A stretch of 64,000 nt of DNA from Fragilariopsis cylindrus CCMP1102 (Eukaryota; Bacillariophyta; Bacillariophyceae; Bacillariales; Bacillariaceae). A model generated the notes under the pieces. That model ran no database searches, was not told the DNA's origin, and saw only the letters and a list, made by a program, of their open reading frames with translations. Numbering within the stretch: the first letter of the stretch is position 1; each line of letters opens with the position of its first letter. Shown here piece after piece: positions 43,118 through 53,551 of this stretch. The DNA lies in the NCBI GenBank assembly GCA_900095095.1, contig FMBT01000292.1, positions 744,001 to 808,000 of the forward strand. The letters are read 5' to 3'. The translations under genes and the position numbers were made by a program.

Positions 43118-44656
43118 ATGAGTGCCGAGATTGCCAAGAGTGAGGGTGAGACTTCACCAGGATCCAAATCGTCGCATGCAGCCTATGAGACTATTAGAAT
43201 AACTCCACAACAATCAAAGCTTACGAAGAAATCTGTTCAACCAGTATGCTGGTCGAAGATTCGAAAGCTATCATTTCTCGGGAAAGGGAGTTTTTCAGAA
43301 GTTTATCGTGTTTGCGTCAATATACCAGAATTGGCTAGTACGAACTGCGCTTTAAAGTTTCTATCACCCAAAATCACAAACTCAGTTGATGATGAGAATT
43401 TCGATCTTGCAGCGATTGATTTAGCAATGGAAGCTGATTTGCTGTCAAGACTAAACCATGATAATATAATCAGATTACATGGTATATACGATGGTGATCT
43501 TAGATGCACATACAACGATAGTGAAAAGGGGTGCTTTTTGCTATTAGATCTTCTAGAAGATACATTGCCAAAACGTTTAGAACGTTGTCGTGCGAAAGAG
43601 AAACGAAAAAGACTTAGCAGATGTACGGTATCAAACGCAAAGATGATAAAGCGCATCGAAAATGTTGCTTTGGGTATAGCAAAGGGATTGGAATATCTGC
43701 ACAAGAACGGGGTTATATTCCGAGATTTGAAACCACAAAATATAGGGTTCAATAGAGAAGACAATCCTGTTATATTTGATTTCGGCTTTGCACGAGAGAT
43801 TCATACACTTGAAAAGAATGAGGTTGCTGGTAGTCTCCGATATATGTCTCCTGAAATGGCATTTGGTCAGGATCCATTGCTATCATCTGATGTATACAGT
43901 TTTGGGGTATTACTATTTGAGATTTGTACTTTACAAAAACCCTTTAAACAATTTACAAGCCGTTCTGACTTTACCGAGCATGTTTTATTGTGTGACTACC
44001 GACCTTCATTATCATCAATACCATCGAAGGCTGTACGGGATCTAATATCAAGTTGTTGGGATCAGGACGAAACGAAAAGACCAGATATGATTTCTGCTGT
44101 TAAGATTCTTCGCATTGAGATCGCTTTACAGATCCAAGCAGCGACAACAACAACAATGAAGGAATCGTTGCTATTATCGATTCCAACATCATCCGTGTCA
44201 CTCTCATCTATGCGGAAAGGATCAAACCGTCGTAATTTTAGCTGGAACCAGCCATCAACAGGAAATGCAACCGAGTTCTCGACTTCTACTATGTCACAAC
44301 AATGTAGGTCATCATTTGGAGAAGATCGACTTCCCTCTTTGACTTTGAATGATGATACGAGTAATGGAATTATCAATCTGAACAATAATGAAGAAGGGGA
44401 TTTTGTTTCTGAACTGTCCTTGGTTGGAATGAATGGCAATAAGAGATCAACGTCATCATTCAGACGAAAAAGGCTATCATTTGGATCCAGATCGTCGTTC
44501 AACTCTAGTTATGACTCTACTGCCAGTTTTAATTCCGGAGATGGCAGCATAATGTCAGAATTTACACTTGGACAGTTGAGAAAGCCATTTAGACGGCTTT
44601 CATTCTTGAAGTCAAATGTATCGTCAACCGATGCTAATAATGAGGAAACGAAGTGA
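43118..44656 (+). CDS. Protein kinase, Ser/Thr type
   Basis: 512 residues, single exon. Kinase domain about residues 48-335: Gly loop LGKGSFSEVYRV, catalytic Lys in CALKFLSP, alphaC Glu in MEADLLSRLNH, catalytic loop VIFRDLKPQNIGF, DFGFA, activation segment ending RYMSPEM, and subdomain IX SSDVYSFGVLLFEI. The catalytic loop has Phe in place of His in HRD, while the catalytic Asp, Lys and Asn are intact, so it should be active. The SSDVYSFGVLLFEICT pattern resembles TKL-group kinases. The C-terminal 170 residues are Ser-rich with basic Arg-Arg motifs (RRNFSW, RRKRLSF, RRLSF) that look like phosphorylation sites. No membrane segment is seen. Confidence 0.88.
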   Translation: MSAEIAKSEGETSPGSKSSHAAYETIRITPQQSKLTKKSVQPVCWSKIRKLSFLGKGSFSEVYRVCVNIPELASTNCALKFLSPKITNSVDDENFDLAAIDLAMEADLLSRLNHDNIIRLHGIYDGDLRCTYNDSEKGCFLLLDLLEDTLPKRLERCRAKEKRKRLSRCTVSNAKMIKRIENVALGIAKGLEYLHKNGVIFRDLKPQNIGFNREDNPVIFDFGFAREIHTLEKNEVAGSLRYMSPEMAFGQDPLLSSDVYSFGVLLFEICTLQKPFKQFTSRSDFTEHVLLCDYRPSLSSIPSKAVRDLISSCWDQDETKRPDMISAVKILRIEIALQIQAATTTTMKESLLLSIPTSSVSLSSMRKGSNRRNFSWNQPSTGNATEFSTSTMSQQCRSSFGEDRLPSLTLNDDTSNGIINLNNNEEGDFVSELSLVGMNGNKRSTSSFRRKRLSFGSRSSFNSSYDSTASFNSGDGSIMSEFTLGQLRKPFRRLSFLKSNVSSTDANNEETK

Positions 44657-44807
44657 CTTCTATTTTGTTTAGTTTTTCATAAAAAATTTAGGACAGACTT
44701 TTTAGACTATTTCTTTTCATTTTTCATCAATGTTTTTTCGATCCTTTTGATGGCAACGGTAGAACGTTTGCTGATTTATCCGTAGTATCTTCACCAGCTA
44801 AACCTTT

Positions 44808-46424
44808 CTATTTTGTGTTTTGCTTAGCAAGTCCAAAGTTTTTAACCTGCATTACTTGTGGTAGCTTGGCCTTGTTGACTTTGTCTTCCCCAGTAGCTGC
44901 CTTAGCATACTCTCCAGCTTTTTCTCTTATATCTCCTTCGCCCCATTCAGACTCGTCCATATAAAATGCTCCACGATGGAAGAATTTTTGGAGGTGATTC
45001 GATTCCGTCGGCTTCTGGTCGGTACTACTTTTTCGAGCTGCTCCAGGAGCCTGATATCTTCCCGACTCGGTATCCTCTCGTAAACATTCTGCATCCGTAA
45101 GCTTCTTCCGTCTATTATATTCTTCTTCCTCCTTTTTAAGTTTCAATTGCTGATCCATAGATTCCAATAATCGTTCCATCTCACGAAGTTCCCAAGCATC
45201 CTCTTCTTTGTCACGATCTATTTCGTCGTCATCATTTGGAGGAGCATTAGTCGCTCCACGAGATTCTTCGTCGACATCATCTTCACCGGTGAACGATGAT
45301 TCTATCGCGACCGATTGTTTTGCGACGAGAGCTCTGGATTCCATTTTGCGTTTTTGATTCAGTTCCTTTTCACGTTGTAATTGGGTCTCTTCTTCTTCCC
45401 ATTTCTTTTCTTCCGTTTTGATAACATTTCTCTTGTGTTTAGGCACAAATACAGGCTTCAATCCGACATGGGCTTCCTCTTCGCTGCTACTACTACTGCT
45501 ACTACTGTCACTCTCAGAAGAGCTTTCAGAAGAATGGCTATCATTTCCATCATCATCATCGTCATCGGAAGAGGATGTATTGCGTGATTTGATCTTAGCC
45601 TTGATGGCCTTTTTTGGTTCAGTTCTTTCCATTTGCGATTGATCTTGTTTTTGTTCAGATACATGAACGCTTTCTTCAGGTTGACTATTATGATTTTCTT
45701 CCTGTTTTTTTTCAAGATTTAATTCCGGAATAATTATTTTGGGCTCTTTTTGACCTTTTCTTGACGCCAACACTCGGTTCTGCCGACGTCTGTCATCTTC
45801 CTCATCGCTACTCGAACTACTGCTGCTACTACCACCGCGACCGCCGTCCCTTTGTCGTCGACGCTTAGAAATACCTCTCTTTGTTCTTTTCCCTCCAGAG
45901 TTGCTACTTTCCTCACTCGATGACGAGTCATAGGCACGTCGTCGACGGCGATAATCCTTGTCGACGTTCCGGCCTGCTCGACTTACCACTACTGGAGCCT
46001 GTGCGGGTCTTCTCTGCCTCACAAATTCGTCGTCGCTGTCACTGCCATTGTTGTTGTCGTGGTCGTCTTTATCTTTCCGGTCGTCTTTACCAATCGCTAC
46101 CCCAGCTTGTTGTTGGGACAATTCTGCCAGTAATTGATGATGATCTAATACCTTATTTTTGGTTCGGTAACGCGAGGTGTTATTTACGACGGAAGTGGCA
46201 TTATGATTGCTGCTACCCATATTGGCTTTTTTCATCAACAAGGCGGCTGTTTCTGCTGCCGTCAGCTTCGAAATATCTACCTCTTCGTTCGCTGTTCTTC
46301 TGGAGGAGGATTGATGTTTTGGTTTAGATTGGCGTAGACCAGCTGTTTCTTCGACGCCTTCACTTCCTTGTGGCCTCCCGATCATAGCGTTCATCTCATC
46401 TCGTCCAAATCCCGACATTTTCAA
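44808..46424 (-). CDS. MFAP1: Splicing factor MFAP1 family
   Basis: 538 residues, single exon, convergent with the kinase (151 nt apart). The C-terminal half matches the MFAP1 domain: FVPKHKRNVI, EEDAWELREMERL, KLTDAECLRED, LQKFFHRGAFYMDESEWGEG and the hallmark LPQVMQVKNFG. MFAP1 is a component of the activated spliceosome (B complex). The N-terminal half is rich in Ser, Asp, Lys and Arg with many short SSS/DDD runs, as in the animal protein. It ends shortly after the VKNFG motif, lacking the tail found in the human protein. A second Met two residues in could also be the start. Confidence 0.9.
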   Translation of the reverse strand: MKMSGFGRDEMNAMIGRPQGSEGVEETAGLRQSKPKHQSSSRRTANEEVDISKLTAAETAALLMKKANMGSSNHNATSVVNNTSRYRTKNKVLDHHQLLAELSQQQAGVAIGKDDRKDKDDHDNNNGSDSDDEFVRQRRPAQAPVVVSRAGRNVDKDYRRRRRAYDSSSSEESSNSGGKRTKRGISKRRRQRDGGRGGSSSSSSSSDEEDDRRRQNRVLASRKGQKEPKIIIPELNLEKKQEENHNSQPEESVHVSEQKQDQSQMERTEPKKAIKAKIKSRNTSSSDDDDDDGNDSHSSESSSESDSSSSSSSSEEEAHVGLKPVFVPKHKRNVIKTEEKKWEEEETQLQREKELNQKRKMESRALVAKQSVAIESSFTGEDDVDEESRGATNAPPNDDDEIDRDKEEDAWELREMERLLESMDQQLKLKKEEEEYNRRKKLTDAECLREDTESGRYQAPGAARKSSTDQKPTESNHLQKFFHRGAFYMDESEWGEGDIREKAGEYAKAATGEDKVNKAKLPQVMQVKNFGLAKQNTK

Positions 46425-47090
46425 ATGATTTTCCTTACAAAGCTGCTACTAGTATTAAATGTATAAGTTCGCTAAACTCCTCGTTCTTGCCTGTTTGAAG
46501 CAAGTTATAAATATATGAAACGCGAGTAGCTGTCCAGCATGCATGTGTATGTTCAATGTCGCGAGTATTACGACTCTGTGCTTATTTTCATTGCCGATGG
46601 ATGTGTATGGCTGGTTATGTTTAAATGGGCGTAATATTGCACAGTATCGAGTATGTTTAAATGTGTTGTTGTAGATAATTGAATAGTCCTACTTCACAGT
46701 ACAGTACTTGTACCTACAAAAAAATCCACAGTACGATCCACAATTAAATAACACGTAAAAAGCACTAAGAGAATTTAACAAGCAGAAACACTAGTAAAAC
46801 AACTGTGAATCAAAACTAATTTTTACTAGTAATTACACTGCTAATAAGGTGGACTGTAGCATCCACCGTCCCACCTTTTTTTCTACTAGTAATTAACACT
46901 GCATTAATTTTTCCTAGTAATTACACTGCTAATAGCAGTAAATAACATGTAACAGGCAGAAAAACAATTCAATCAAAGTATTAAAATTAAAATAAAAGAA
47001 GAGATCATGAAGACAATACTACTACTACTAATAGCTATGATATTAAATGATATATAATTAGTGCTTAAGAAGGAAGATTTAATACAGCAG
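46425..47090. other. Intergenic region with short repeated units
   Basis: Three copies of CTAGTAATTA(A)CACTGC lie at about 46826, 46885 and 46914, and a hairpin AAGGTGG...CCACCTT at about 46845-46877. TACAGTA at 46700. This lies between MFAP1 and the Crypton 3' side. No gene is seen. Confidence 0.55.
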
Positions 47091-47092
47091 GA

Positions 47093-47681
47093 TACGTACT
47101 CTTCCTACTTTTCCCTCCTCTGTCCTTCTGCATTTTCAATATAACTTTGGAGACAGACAAGTTCGTACCATAATGATTAATAACTTTATTAATAGCAGCA
47201 GTACTAGTCCATCCCGCACGGACCATCTCAGAAATTTTCTCCCAAAATATAAGACACGTGAACGATCTGCTCCTCTCTCCTTGTCCGTGAATAATTTAGC
47301 TGCTTTCTTTCCTCCCAATCCGAATTCATATTCCATCCATAGAGTGTGTAAACATCGTGGATTATCCATTAATTTTGGAAGTAAACGTGATGCTTCACTT
47401 GCAGCTTCTACTGCCGAGTTTGCTGCTGCTAATCTTGATATTCTCCCATCATGATCAGGAAGACCGTTTTTTCTTCCACCCTTTTCTAGTACACGGTATG
47501 GTTATTTTAGTACTGAACGAAAGTAAAGTATCTTGTCGATCAAATCGTTTCAATAATACTTCATGTCTTCTCTCATTGTTTCCCTCAATACTATTGGTTA
47601 GAACTTATTCGGTCCATTTGCTCACCATTGCTACGTTGTACAACAGCACGTTGTTTCAAATTCTTTTCATTGTATCGATTA
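47093..47681 (-). pseudogene. Frameshifted C-terminal region of the Crypton (GCR1_C-like domain)
   Basis: Immediately after the recombinase stop the minus strand keeps protein-like coding in changing frames. One stretch reads NRYNEKNLKQRAVVQRSNGE, a second SIEGNNERRHEVLLKRFD, a third around LAAANSAVEAASEASRLL and LHTLWMEYEFGLGGKKAAKL, and a last one around EMVRAGWTSTAAINKVINHY. The third and fourth resemble the GCR1_C DNA-binding domain that Crypton proteins carry at the C-terminus. Going from recombinase to tail needs at least four frame changes with no plausible intron borders. I read this as decay of the DNA-binding part. Confidence 0.65.
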
Positions 47682-49634
47682 CTAATTACTAAGACGTTCC
47701 ATACGTTCATTATCTGTTTCGTTTTCTATATTTTCTTCCTCATCTACTCCCACGATCATTGGTTCTAGAATTAAATTACCATTTGAATCACCAGAAACAT
47801 ACAAAGGAACTTTTGCGACAGGGTTCTCGCCATCTGCTAACTGTTTTTCCTCTGTGGTCACTTTCTTGTACTCTTCTTTAATACGATCTACCATAAAATT
47901 AGGTACAACATTTGTCTGTTCTGTATCAAACACGGACCATAATAATGCACGTCCTAAAACTTTACCAACTTGCTTCCCAAATTTTCTTGTAATGTTTGGA
48001 CAAACTATATCACATACCCATTCATCATTAATACCACTATATTCTTTCAAATGATAATGAATTGGACCATCTTTACATAAAGCAGCAGCAACTTGACCAT
48101 CAACGGACGGGATAGTAGTAGAGGCGTAATTATCTTGCATTCGTTTCGATAACCACCTGAACCGGTGATCAATCCAATCTTTCACAATTCCCATTTTTTT
48201 TGCCATGTCAGTAGCAAACTTTCGCATTGAATGTGTTCCTTTTAATTCATCTAATACAGTAACAAAGGCAGGATCTTTTAAAACACGCTCCATTATACTA
48301 GATGCTTTTCGCTTAATTGCATCTTCATCGTTGCTACCCCGAAATGCGTACACAAATTCACTTTCTGCATCACGGCCGTAGATAATCATATATTCAAGCC
48401 AAACAGCCAATCCAATCAAAACACAGTAGCATGGATGGCTTGCCCCTATTAAAATCTGCCATGGTGCTTGTTTTTTTGTTTTTACATTCTTACTCCACGG
48501 AAGTCTTGTTATTATAGATATATTACTATGTGCTACATCCTTATTTGGAATGATATTCACACACTTTTGTTTTGATATATCATCAACACGACCACCAAGA
48601 TTATATTGGGTGCGAAAAATAGAAGAGGAAAAAAGACGTTCCTCAAAATTATTGTTTGCTTCTAGCATATGTATTGTTTGTTCAAATTCGTCTTCAACAA
48701 ATGGGCCTCTTTCTTTTGAAGTGGCTCCATTACCTGCAATTTCATGATCATTGACTTTCTTCATTAAGTTTCGTACAACAACTGACCTTGTAGGATTTCC
48801 TGTTTTGTTACGTATATTCCAATCAGTATCTTTTTCTGGATGAAAAAATGAAATTCCTTTTTTAACTGCCTGTAATGTTTCCCAACGACAAAAAGTAGGA
48901 CGAGATGTTTCAATATCGGCATCAGCATCACCGTAAGCACGTACTTTACAGTAGCCAACTATAAGATCTGGCATGATAGCAAACATTTCATCGTTTGTCC
49001 AAACATGTTCTTTCTCAAATAAATTATCTGCAGCTACAGTACGACCATGTATGTGATTCATAAACCTCCTAAGATTTGATTGGTGTCTATCTTTTGTTGT
49101 TACTTTCTTCTTCTTTGGTGCTTTACTCATTGACAATGCAACAGGAGGGAGTGTACTACTACCGTCAGTAATAGCATCGGTTGTAGCACCAGTAGTAGTA
49201 GCAGCATCACTATGACCATCGTCAACATCAGTAGCAGTACCATCACCACCACCACCAAATGCAGCAGCAAATTCTTCATCATGCTGTTGGGAAGCTTTAC
49301 GTTTTCGTTTTCGTGTCCCTGTTGTCCGTGTCTTTTTCTTTTTCTTCTTATTGTTGTCATTGTTGTTGTCTCGAGTTTGATCCCGACACGTAATACACAG
49401 CCATTCTTCTTTGTTCTCCGTTGCTCCTTCAATAGCAGAACACATTGATGAATGAAGATTCTTTCCACAGTTCCATGTACACGGGTGCTTCGGTTTTGTT
49501 GCATCAACAGGGTCAAAACATCCTCTAGTGAGATGTTTACTCCCTCCAATCAACATGCATCTATTATTTGGTCCCTCACACCATCCACCACATACCGCGA
49601 ATTCGGATTCGTTTTGATTTAAATCTGTCGTCAT
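47682..49634 (-). CDS. Crypton tyrosine recombinase with N-terminal Cys/His-rich finger
   Basis: 650 residues in one frame. Residues about 14-84 are a Cys/His-rich domain (CGGWCEG, CTWNCGKNLHSSMC, EEWLCITCRDQ) like a PHD/zinc finger. A basic Lys/Arg linker follows. The catalytic region begins near residue 200. LGGRVDDISKQK holds the first Arg. GTHSMRKFATDMAKKMG gives the His-x-x-Arg pair. MQDNYAST supplies the candidate nucleophile Tyr. These are the R-H-x-x-R-Y elements of tyrosine recombinases in the arrangement used by Cryptons. The frame ends in acidic residues just before the frameshifted tail. The body is undamaged, so the copy is young or under selection; a host-domesticated gene is an alternative. 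Confidence 0.75.
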   Translation of the reverse strand: MTTDLNQNESEFAVCGGWCEGPNNRCMLIGGSKHLTRGCFDPVDATKPKHPCTWNCGKNLHSSMCSAIEGATENKEEWLCITCRDQTRDNNNDNNKKKKKKTRTTGTRKRKRKASQQHDEEFAAAFGGGGDGTATDVDDGHSDAATTTGATTDAITDGSSTLPPVALSMSKAPKKKKVTTKDRHQSNLRRFMNHIHGRTVAADNLFEKEHVWTNDEMFAIMPDLIVGYCKVRAYGDADADIETSRPTFCRWETLQAVKKGISFFHPEKDTDWNIRNKTGNPTRSVVVRNLMKKVNDHEIAGNGATSKERGPFVEDEFEQTIHMLEANNNFEERLFSSSIFRTQYNLGGRVDDISKQKCVNIIPNKDVAHSNISIITRLPWSKNVKTKKQAPWQILIGASHPCYCVLIGLAVWLEYMIIYGRDAESEFVYAFRGSNDEDAIKRKASSIMERVLKDPAFVTVLDELKGTHSMRKFATDMAKKMGIVKDWIDHRFRWLSKRMQDNYASTTIPSVDGQVAAALCKDGPIHYHLKEYSGINDEWVCDIVCPNITRKFGKQVGKVLGRALLWSVFDTEQTNVVPNFMVDRIKEEYKKVTTEEKQLADGENPVAKVPLYVSGDSNGNLILEPMIVGVDEEENIENETDNERMERLSN

Positions 49635-50508
49635 CGTTATGTTCTATCTCCTTTTATTATATTATTTCTTCTTTATGTTATTTTGTGATGTTGTGTTGTG
49701 TTGTAATGAGCGACCCGGAGGTGGAATTTATCCAATTTTTAACGTAATATGGCGTGTGGATTTTTCCACTAAGAGAACTACAATCGGTGGAAAATGTACT
49801 GGAAAAATTGAGCTGTAAAAATTGAGCTGTACATACGATTTTTGCGTGAATTTTTGCAACGGTACCTAAGTTTATATTTTCATACAGCATTATCGCGCGA
49901 GAGGTATTTGATGTACCATTAAATCCACAATTGTGGAATTTTGTAGGTACAGTAATAGTACTGTATGTTCAATTTTAAAAATTGAGTAAAACAACATATT
50001 TTCTCTTACCCCCCACCCCACCCACCCCTCGCATTTTGTTCGTAGATATGAACGTGCTGAAGTAGGTACAATTAAAGTTATTGTGTGTTGCTAAAGGATA
50101 TATTAAGTCAACAACAAAAAGTCTACTAGTCACAAGCTATCTAAAAACAACGGGATTCTTTAATTCTCATTGTTTTATGGCGTTGTTAATTATGTTCTCT
50201 ACTATGTGGAATTGTATTGATAAGCAGGTAGAAACCCATCAAGTAAAGAGAAATCTAGTCTACCTCATAAGAGTATAGTTAACAATCATCTAGTTATACG
50301 TGTAGGAACTATGTAATAAAAGATAGATTATATATACGTAATGCAATATTTATTTCCCATTTTAATAAATATCTAACAATAAATACCAATTTGAAGCATG
50401 AAGTAGAATGTTTTTTGATGAATCTGATATTAATCATTCAAAAGGTGATATTCATATTCAAATAGCATTTTCGAATGATGATGTTTGGGCATAGGCTCAT
50501 TTGTACGG
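49635..50508. other. Intergenic region upstream of the Crypton
   Basis: It has two adjacent AAAATTGAGCTGTA units near 49785-49812, a TCCACAATTGTGGA palindrome near 49924-49937, and TACAGTA/TACTGTA at 49948 and 49959. A C-rich stretch lies near 50010-50030. No gene is supported. Confidence 0.5.
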
Positions 50509-52722
50509 TTAGTCGACTTTGAGAGCTCCATATATATTGCGAATAAAAACAAAGCTGCACAAGACACCGATAGAACCACAAAATAATGCAAAGCAAAAAG
50601 AGATCATGCCCATATACGTGATATAAACAACTACTGGAAGAATGCCGACCAAATCTAACCGACTCACAAGGAACCACAAACTGTACAAGAACAGATAGAA
50701 ACCTGCACTGGCACAGTTAAAGAATGACTTCCACCACCAGCGGTGATCTTCTGAACAAAGCTGTAGGTAGGTCATCACGACAGAAACTTCGGCGCAGGTT
50801 GCTGCAAGAATACATAGTACCACTACCAAAAATCCCATCATATAGTAAATTTGATGAAGCCACAAGGCACTCATGATGAAAAAGAGTTCAATACAGACAG
50901 ATCCAAAGGGCAAGATTCCTCCTAATAAGTAGCTCATAGGAGGACTCGCATACCAAGGAAGTTCAGGAACGTATCGTGAGATCTGGTTGACCTTCACAGG
51001 AACTTGCAACTTCTCTGCACGGAAACCGAAGAAGCTACCAACAAAGACCATGGGTGTAGATATTGTAATCCAAAGTCCTAATATTGCCAGAAGGGTGAAA
51101 AAATGAACGGCTGTCGCAGCACCGGCAATATGAAGGAAGACATTGAGGACGGTAAAGATTGAAATAAGGACTCCAGGCAGGGCAGCTGCTGTCAAGAATG
51201 TATTTTGTTTCCAAGCCTTGGCGTCACAAAACTTGAAAATGCGGGCTGAAATATACCCAGTAACACATCCACAAAGGACATATAAGAGAACAATCGCAGT
51301 CAATGTTTGACCCTTCTTCATAGGGTTGATCAGTCCTAACATGGAGCACATCATGGTTGAGAAGAAGGCGCAACCAATTTGAGCACCAGTTCCAACCAAA
51401 ATACTGAAAATCATAGGGTGGGTAGTTGGGGGACGGAATACGTCACCATGAACTAATTTCCATCCGGTCTCTTCTTGTGCTTCTTCAAGAGTCTGCATTT
51501 CATTGTATCCAGCAATATCCTTCCGGAGAGTGCGGATCATGATAGTTGCAATGGCTCCAGTCAAGAAAAGAACTATCATAAGAGAATTGATGATAGCAAA
51601 GGAGTGAATATCATCGTCAGGGCTTCCGATGAGATAAACATCCCATCTATCCGCCCAGGCAAGATCCGATTCAATCCATTCAACTTCGTAGGAATAAATG
51701 ACAGGAAGATCATTACCAATTTCATTTGTTTTGAGCGCGAGGTATGTTTCTAGATCATTAATGGGAGAATCAATCCCTTCTACATTGCATGTGCCAACTT
51801 CGGAGGTAGGACTAAGACCATTCGCTTGAATCTCATGTTCAATACTTACAGGATGAACATCAAATCCTGTGACGTGGATACCACCATCTTCAGGTTGTTC
51901 CTGGTAAGTTACGGTAAATTTCAAATGGTTGTACAGGTAATACTCGTCATGTTGCAACCCTGTGTAGCTCGGAGGGGCTTTAAATCCGACGGGAAAACCT
52001 CGAACGGCGTAGTTGAGTTCTTTGCTTCTCATGAGGAGAGGAAGACCATCAAAGGTAATATGGATCCTGTACTGACGTTCGATGAGTTTCTTTAACCAAC
52101 GAACCCTCCAGGCCTGGATATTTACCTGACACATGGGTCTACACATATAGTCTTCCTTTACCTTCATGATATATGGAGCGGGCTTGAGTTCCAATCCTTG
52201 AAGACGAGCACCAAGATTTTTACGTTGTCTCCTCTTACGCAAGGGCGTCATTTTGGGTACAGAGCATCCGGGTAGTTTATAAAACTCAAAGGGGACCTGA
52301 GTCTTTTTACTATTAACTAGATCCGTGTACATCAAAACTTCTTCACCGGCAGGATAATTTTCGGCGGAAACTCCTGGAAAAAGGATAGATGCTAAATCTG
52401 TGTTCCGCTTTCGAAACACACCTTTCCTCATTTTCTTCCGTAACTGGTACTTTCGCATGGCAGCAGCCTCTGCTGAGTGACCTACCTCATCTTGACCTGA
52501 AGCACGCAGTTCCGCATATTTTTCCGCTTCTTGTTTTTTTAATGCCGCTGTTTCTTTTCGGGTCATTCGCTTTCCGTGGGAATTATTAGCGACGTCAATC
52601 GGATCCGTGGAACCTGCAACCAACAATAACGATGGATTCAATACTTGTATTCCTAAAAACAAGGTAAGAAAAATACCGCAACAACGGCGAAAGGGGGTGG
52701 AGTGGGGAGACGTCATCTTCAC
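50509..52722 (-). CDS. Transmembrane 9 superfamily (EMP70) protein
   Basis: 737 residues, single exon. N-terminal signal peptide (GIFLTLFLGIQVLNPSLLLV), then a large lumenal domain with FEFYKLPGCS and the conserved YNHLKFTVTY and YSYEVEW motifs, then nine membrane segments starting IINSLMIVLFLTGAIATIMI. The hallmark PTTHPMIFSILVGTGAQIGC, the TAAALPGVLI region and VCIELFFIMSALWLHQIYY are present, close to TM9SF2/TM9SF4. The protein ends LKVD, the KxD/E-type COPI-binding signal found in TM9 proteins, so Golgi/endosome retrieval is expected; beta'-COP is encoded in this window. TM9 proteins help sort other membrane proteins and act in endosomal trafficking. The residues after the signal peptide are Lys/Glu-rich. 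Confidence 0.95.
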   Translation of the reverse strand: MKMTSPHSTPFRRCCGIFLTLFLGIQVLNPSLLLVAGSTDPIDVANNSHGKRMTRKETAALKKQEAEKYAELRASGQDEVGHSAEAAAMRKYQLRKKMRKGVFRKRNTDLASILFPGVSAENYPAGEEVLMYTDLVNSKKTQVPFEFYKLPGCSVPKMTPLRKRRQRKNLGARLQGLELKPAPYIMKVKEDYMCRPMCQVNIQAWRVRWLKKLIERQYRIHITFDGLPLLMRSKELNYAVRGFPVGFKAPPSYTGLQHDEYYLYNHLKFTVTYQEQPEDGGIHVTGFDVHPVSIEHEIQANGLSPTSEVGTCNVEGIDSPINDLETYLALKTNEIGNDLPVIYSYEVEWIESDLAWADRWDVYLIGSPDDDIHSFAIINSLMIVLFLTGAIATIMIRTLRKDIAGYNEMQTLEEAQEETGWKLVHGDVFRPPTTHPMIFSILVGTGAQIGCAFFSTMMCSMLGLINPMKKGQTLTAIVLLYVLCGCVTGYISARIFKFCDAKAWKQNTFLTAAALPGVLISIFTVLNVFLHIAGAATAVHFFTLLAILGLWITISTPMVFVGSFFGFRAEKLQVPVKVNQISRYVPELPWYASPPMSYLLGGILPFGSVCIELFFIMSALWLHQIYYMMGFLVVVLCILAATCAEVSVVMTYLQLCSEDHRWWWKSFFNCASAGFYLFLYSLWFLVSRLDLVGILPVVVYITYMGMISFCFALFCGSIGVLCSFVFIRNIYGALKVD

Positions 52723-53551
52723 AATGCTGTTTTTTGAAGAGATCTCGGTGACAAATATTTTTATTAGACAGGATAATTCACCTCAGCTTGTAGGGTTCAC
52801 TCTTGTTAATCACAACTACTTCTAGTTATTGGTTGTTGACTTATGTTGATTTTTTCGGAATGAATTGAAAGAATGATTTATTCGGGTCATGCTGTTTCGC
52901 TGCGTAAAAGCATAAACATTCCACCTTTTGAACACCGTAACGGCAGGCACTTTTTAAATAGCTAATCATGCTTTTCAATTTTAATCAGATGAGTCCAATA
53001 TTTTGACTTTTGCAATAATAAATAATACGGTACGGACAGTAGTGAGACATGTATCATGCAGTACAGTATAAATACAATAACTAGGAAAGAAGTAGGAAAC
53101 TAGGAAACTCTGTCTATTCAACATTAATGCAAAATAAGGATCTTGATCCGATTTGTAACCCATCCTTCAGAAACAAATAATTTAATGGGTAGGAATCACA
53201 ACATAGGGGCAGGCAGAAACGCGTTTGTTGCCCATAAGCTGAGCTCAATGCAGATAGAAAGTATTTTATAAATAAGTGGGATGTAATTAGTACTTTACAA
53301 CAGATGCAATTAGCATTATTCAGGTTTCTTTCTTCTCCATCTAACCCTGATCGATAATATGGTGTTTCTTTTCTATAAGCTTGACTTTTTATTTTATATT
53401 ATGTATTTGTTGTATCTTTAATATTGTATGTAGTATGTTGTGGTTATGTGCCAATTGAGACCCCTCTATCAAAATCTTAGCATTTGTTGTAAATAATCGT
53501 TTCACAGGAAGGAGTATGTGACCCAGAAACAGCTCTAAATATATACTCTAT
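52723..53551. other. Intergenic region between TM9SF and bZIP genes
   Basis: Both neighbours are on the minus strand, so this holds the TM9SF promoter and the bZIP 3' end. TACAGTA at 53062. No gene is seen. Confidence 0.45.

Larger units (their letters stand above)
47090..49634 (-). mobile_element. Crypton-type tyrosine-recombinase DNA transposon
   Basis: The element is defined by an intact recombinase frame and a decayed C-terminal tail listed below. Cryptons mobilise through a tyrosine recombinase and usually lack terminal inverted repeats, so the ends cannot be fixed from coding sequence. A possible pair of inverted sequences lies outside, at 46701-46730 and 49931-49964. Surroundings are AT-rich with no other genes. 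The gene order, recombinase then GCR1_C-like DNA-binding domain, is that of known Cryptons. Confidence 0.72.
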
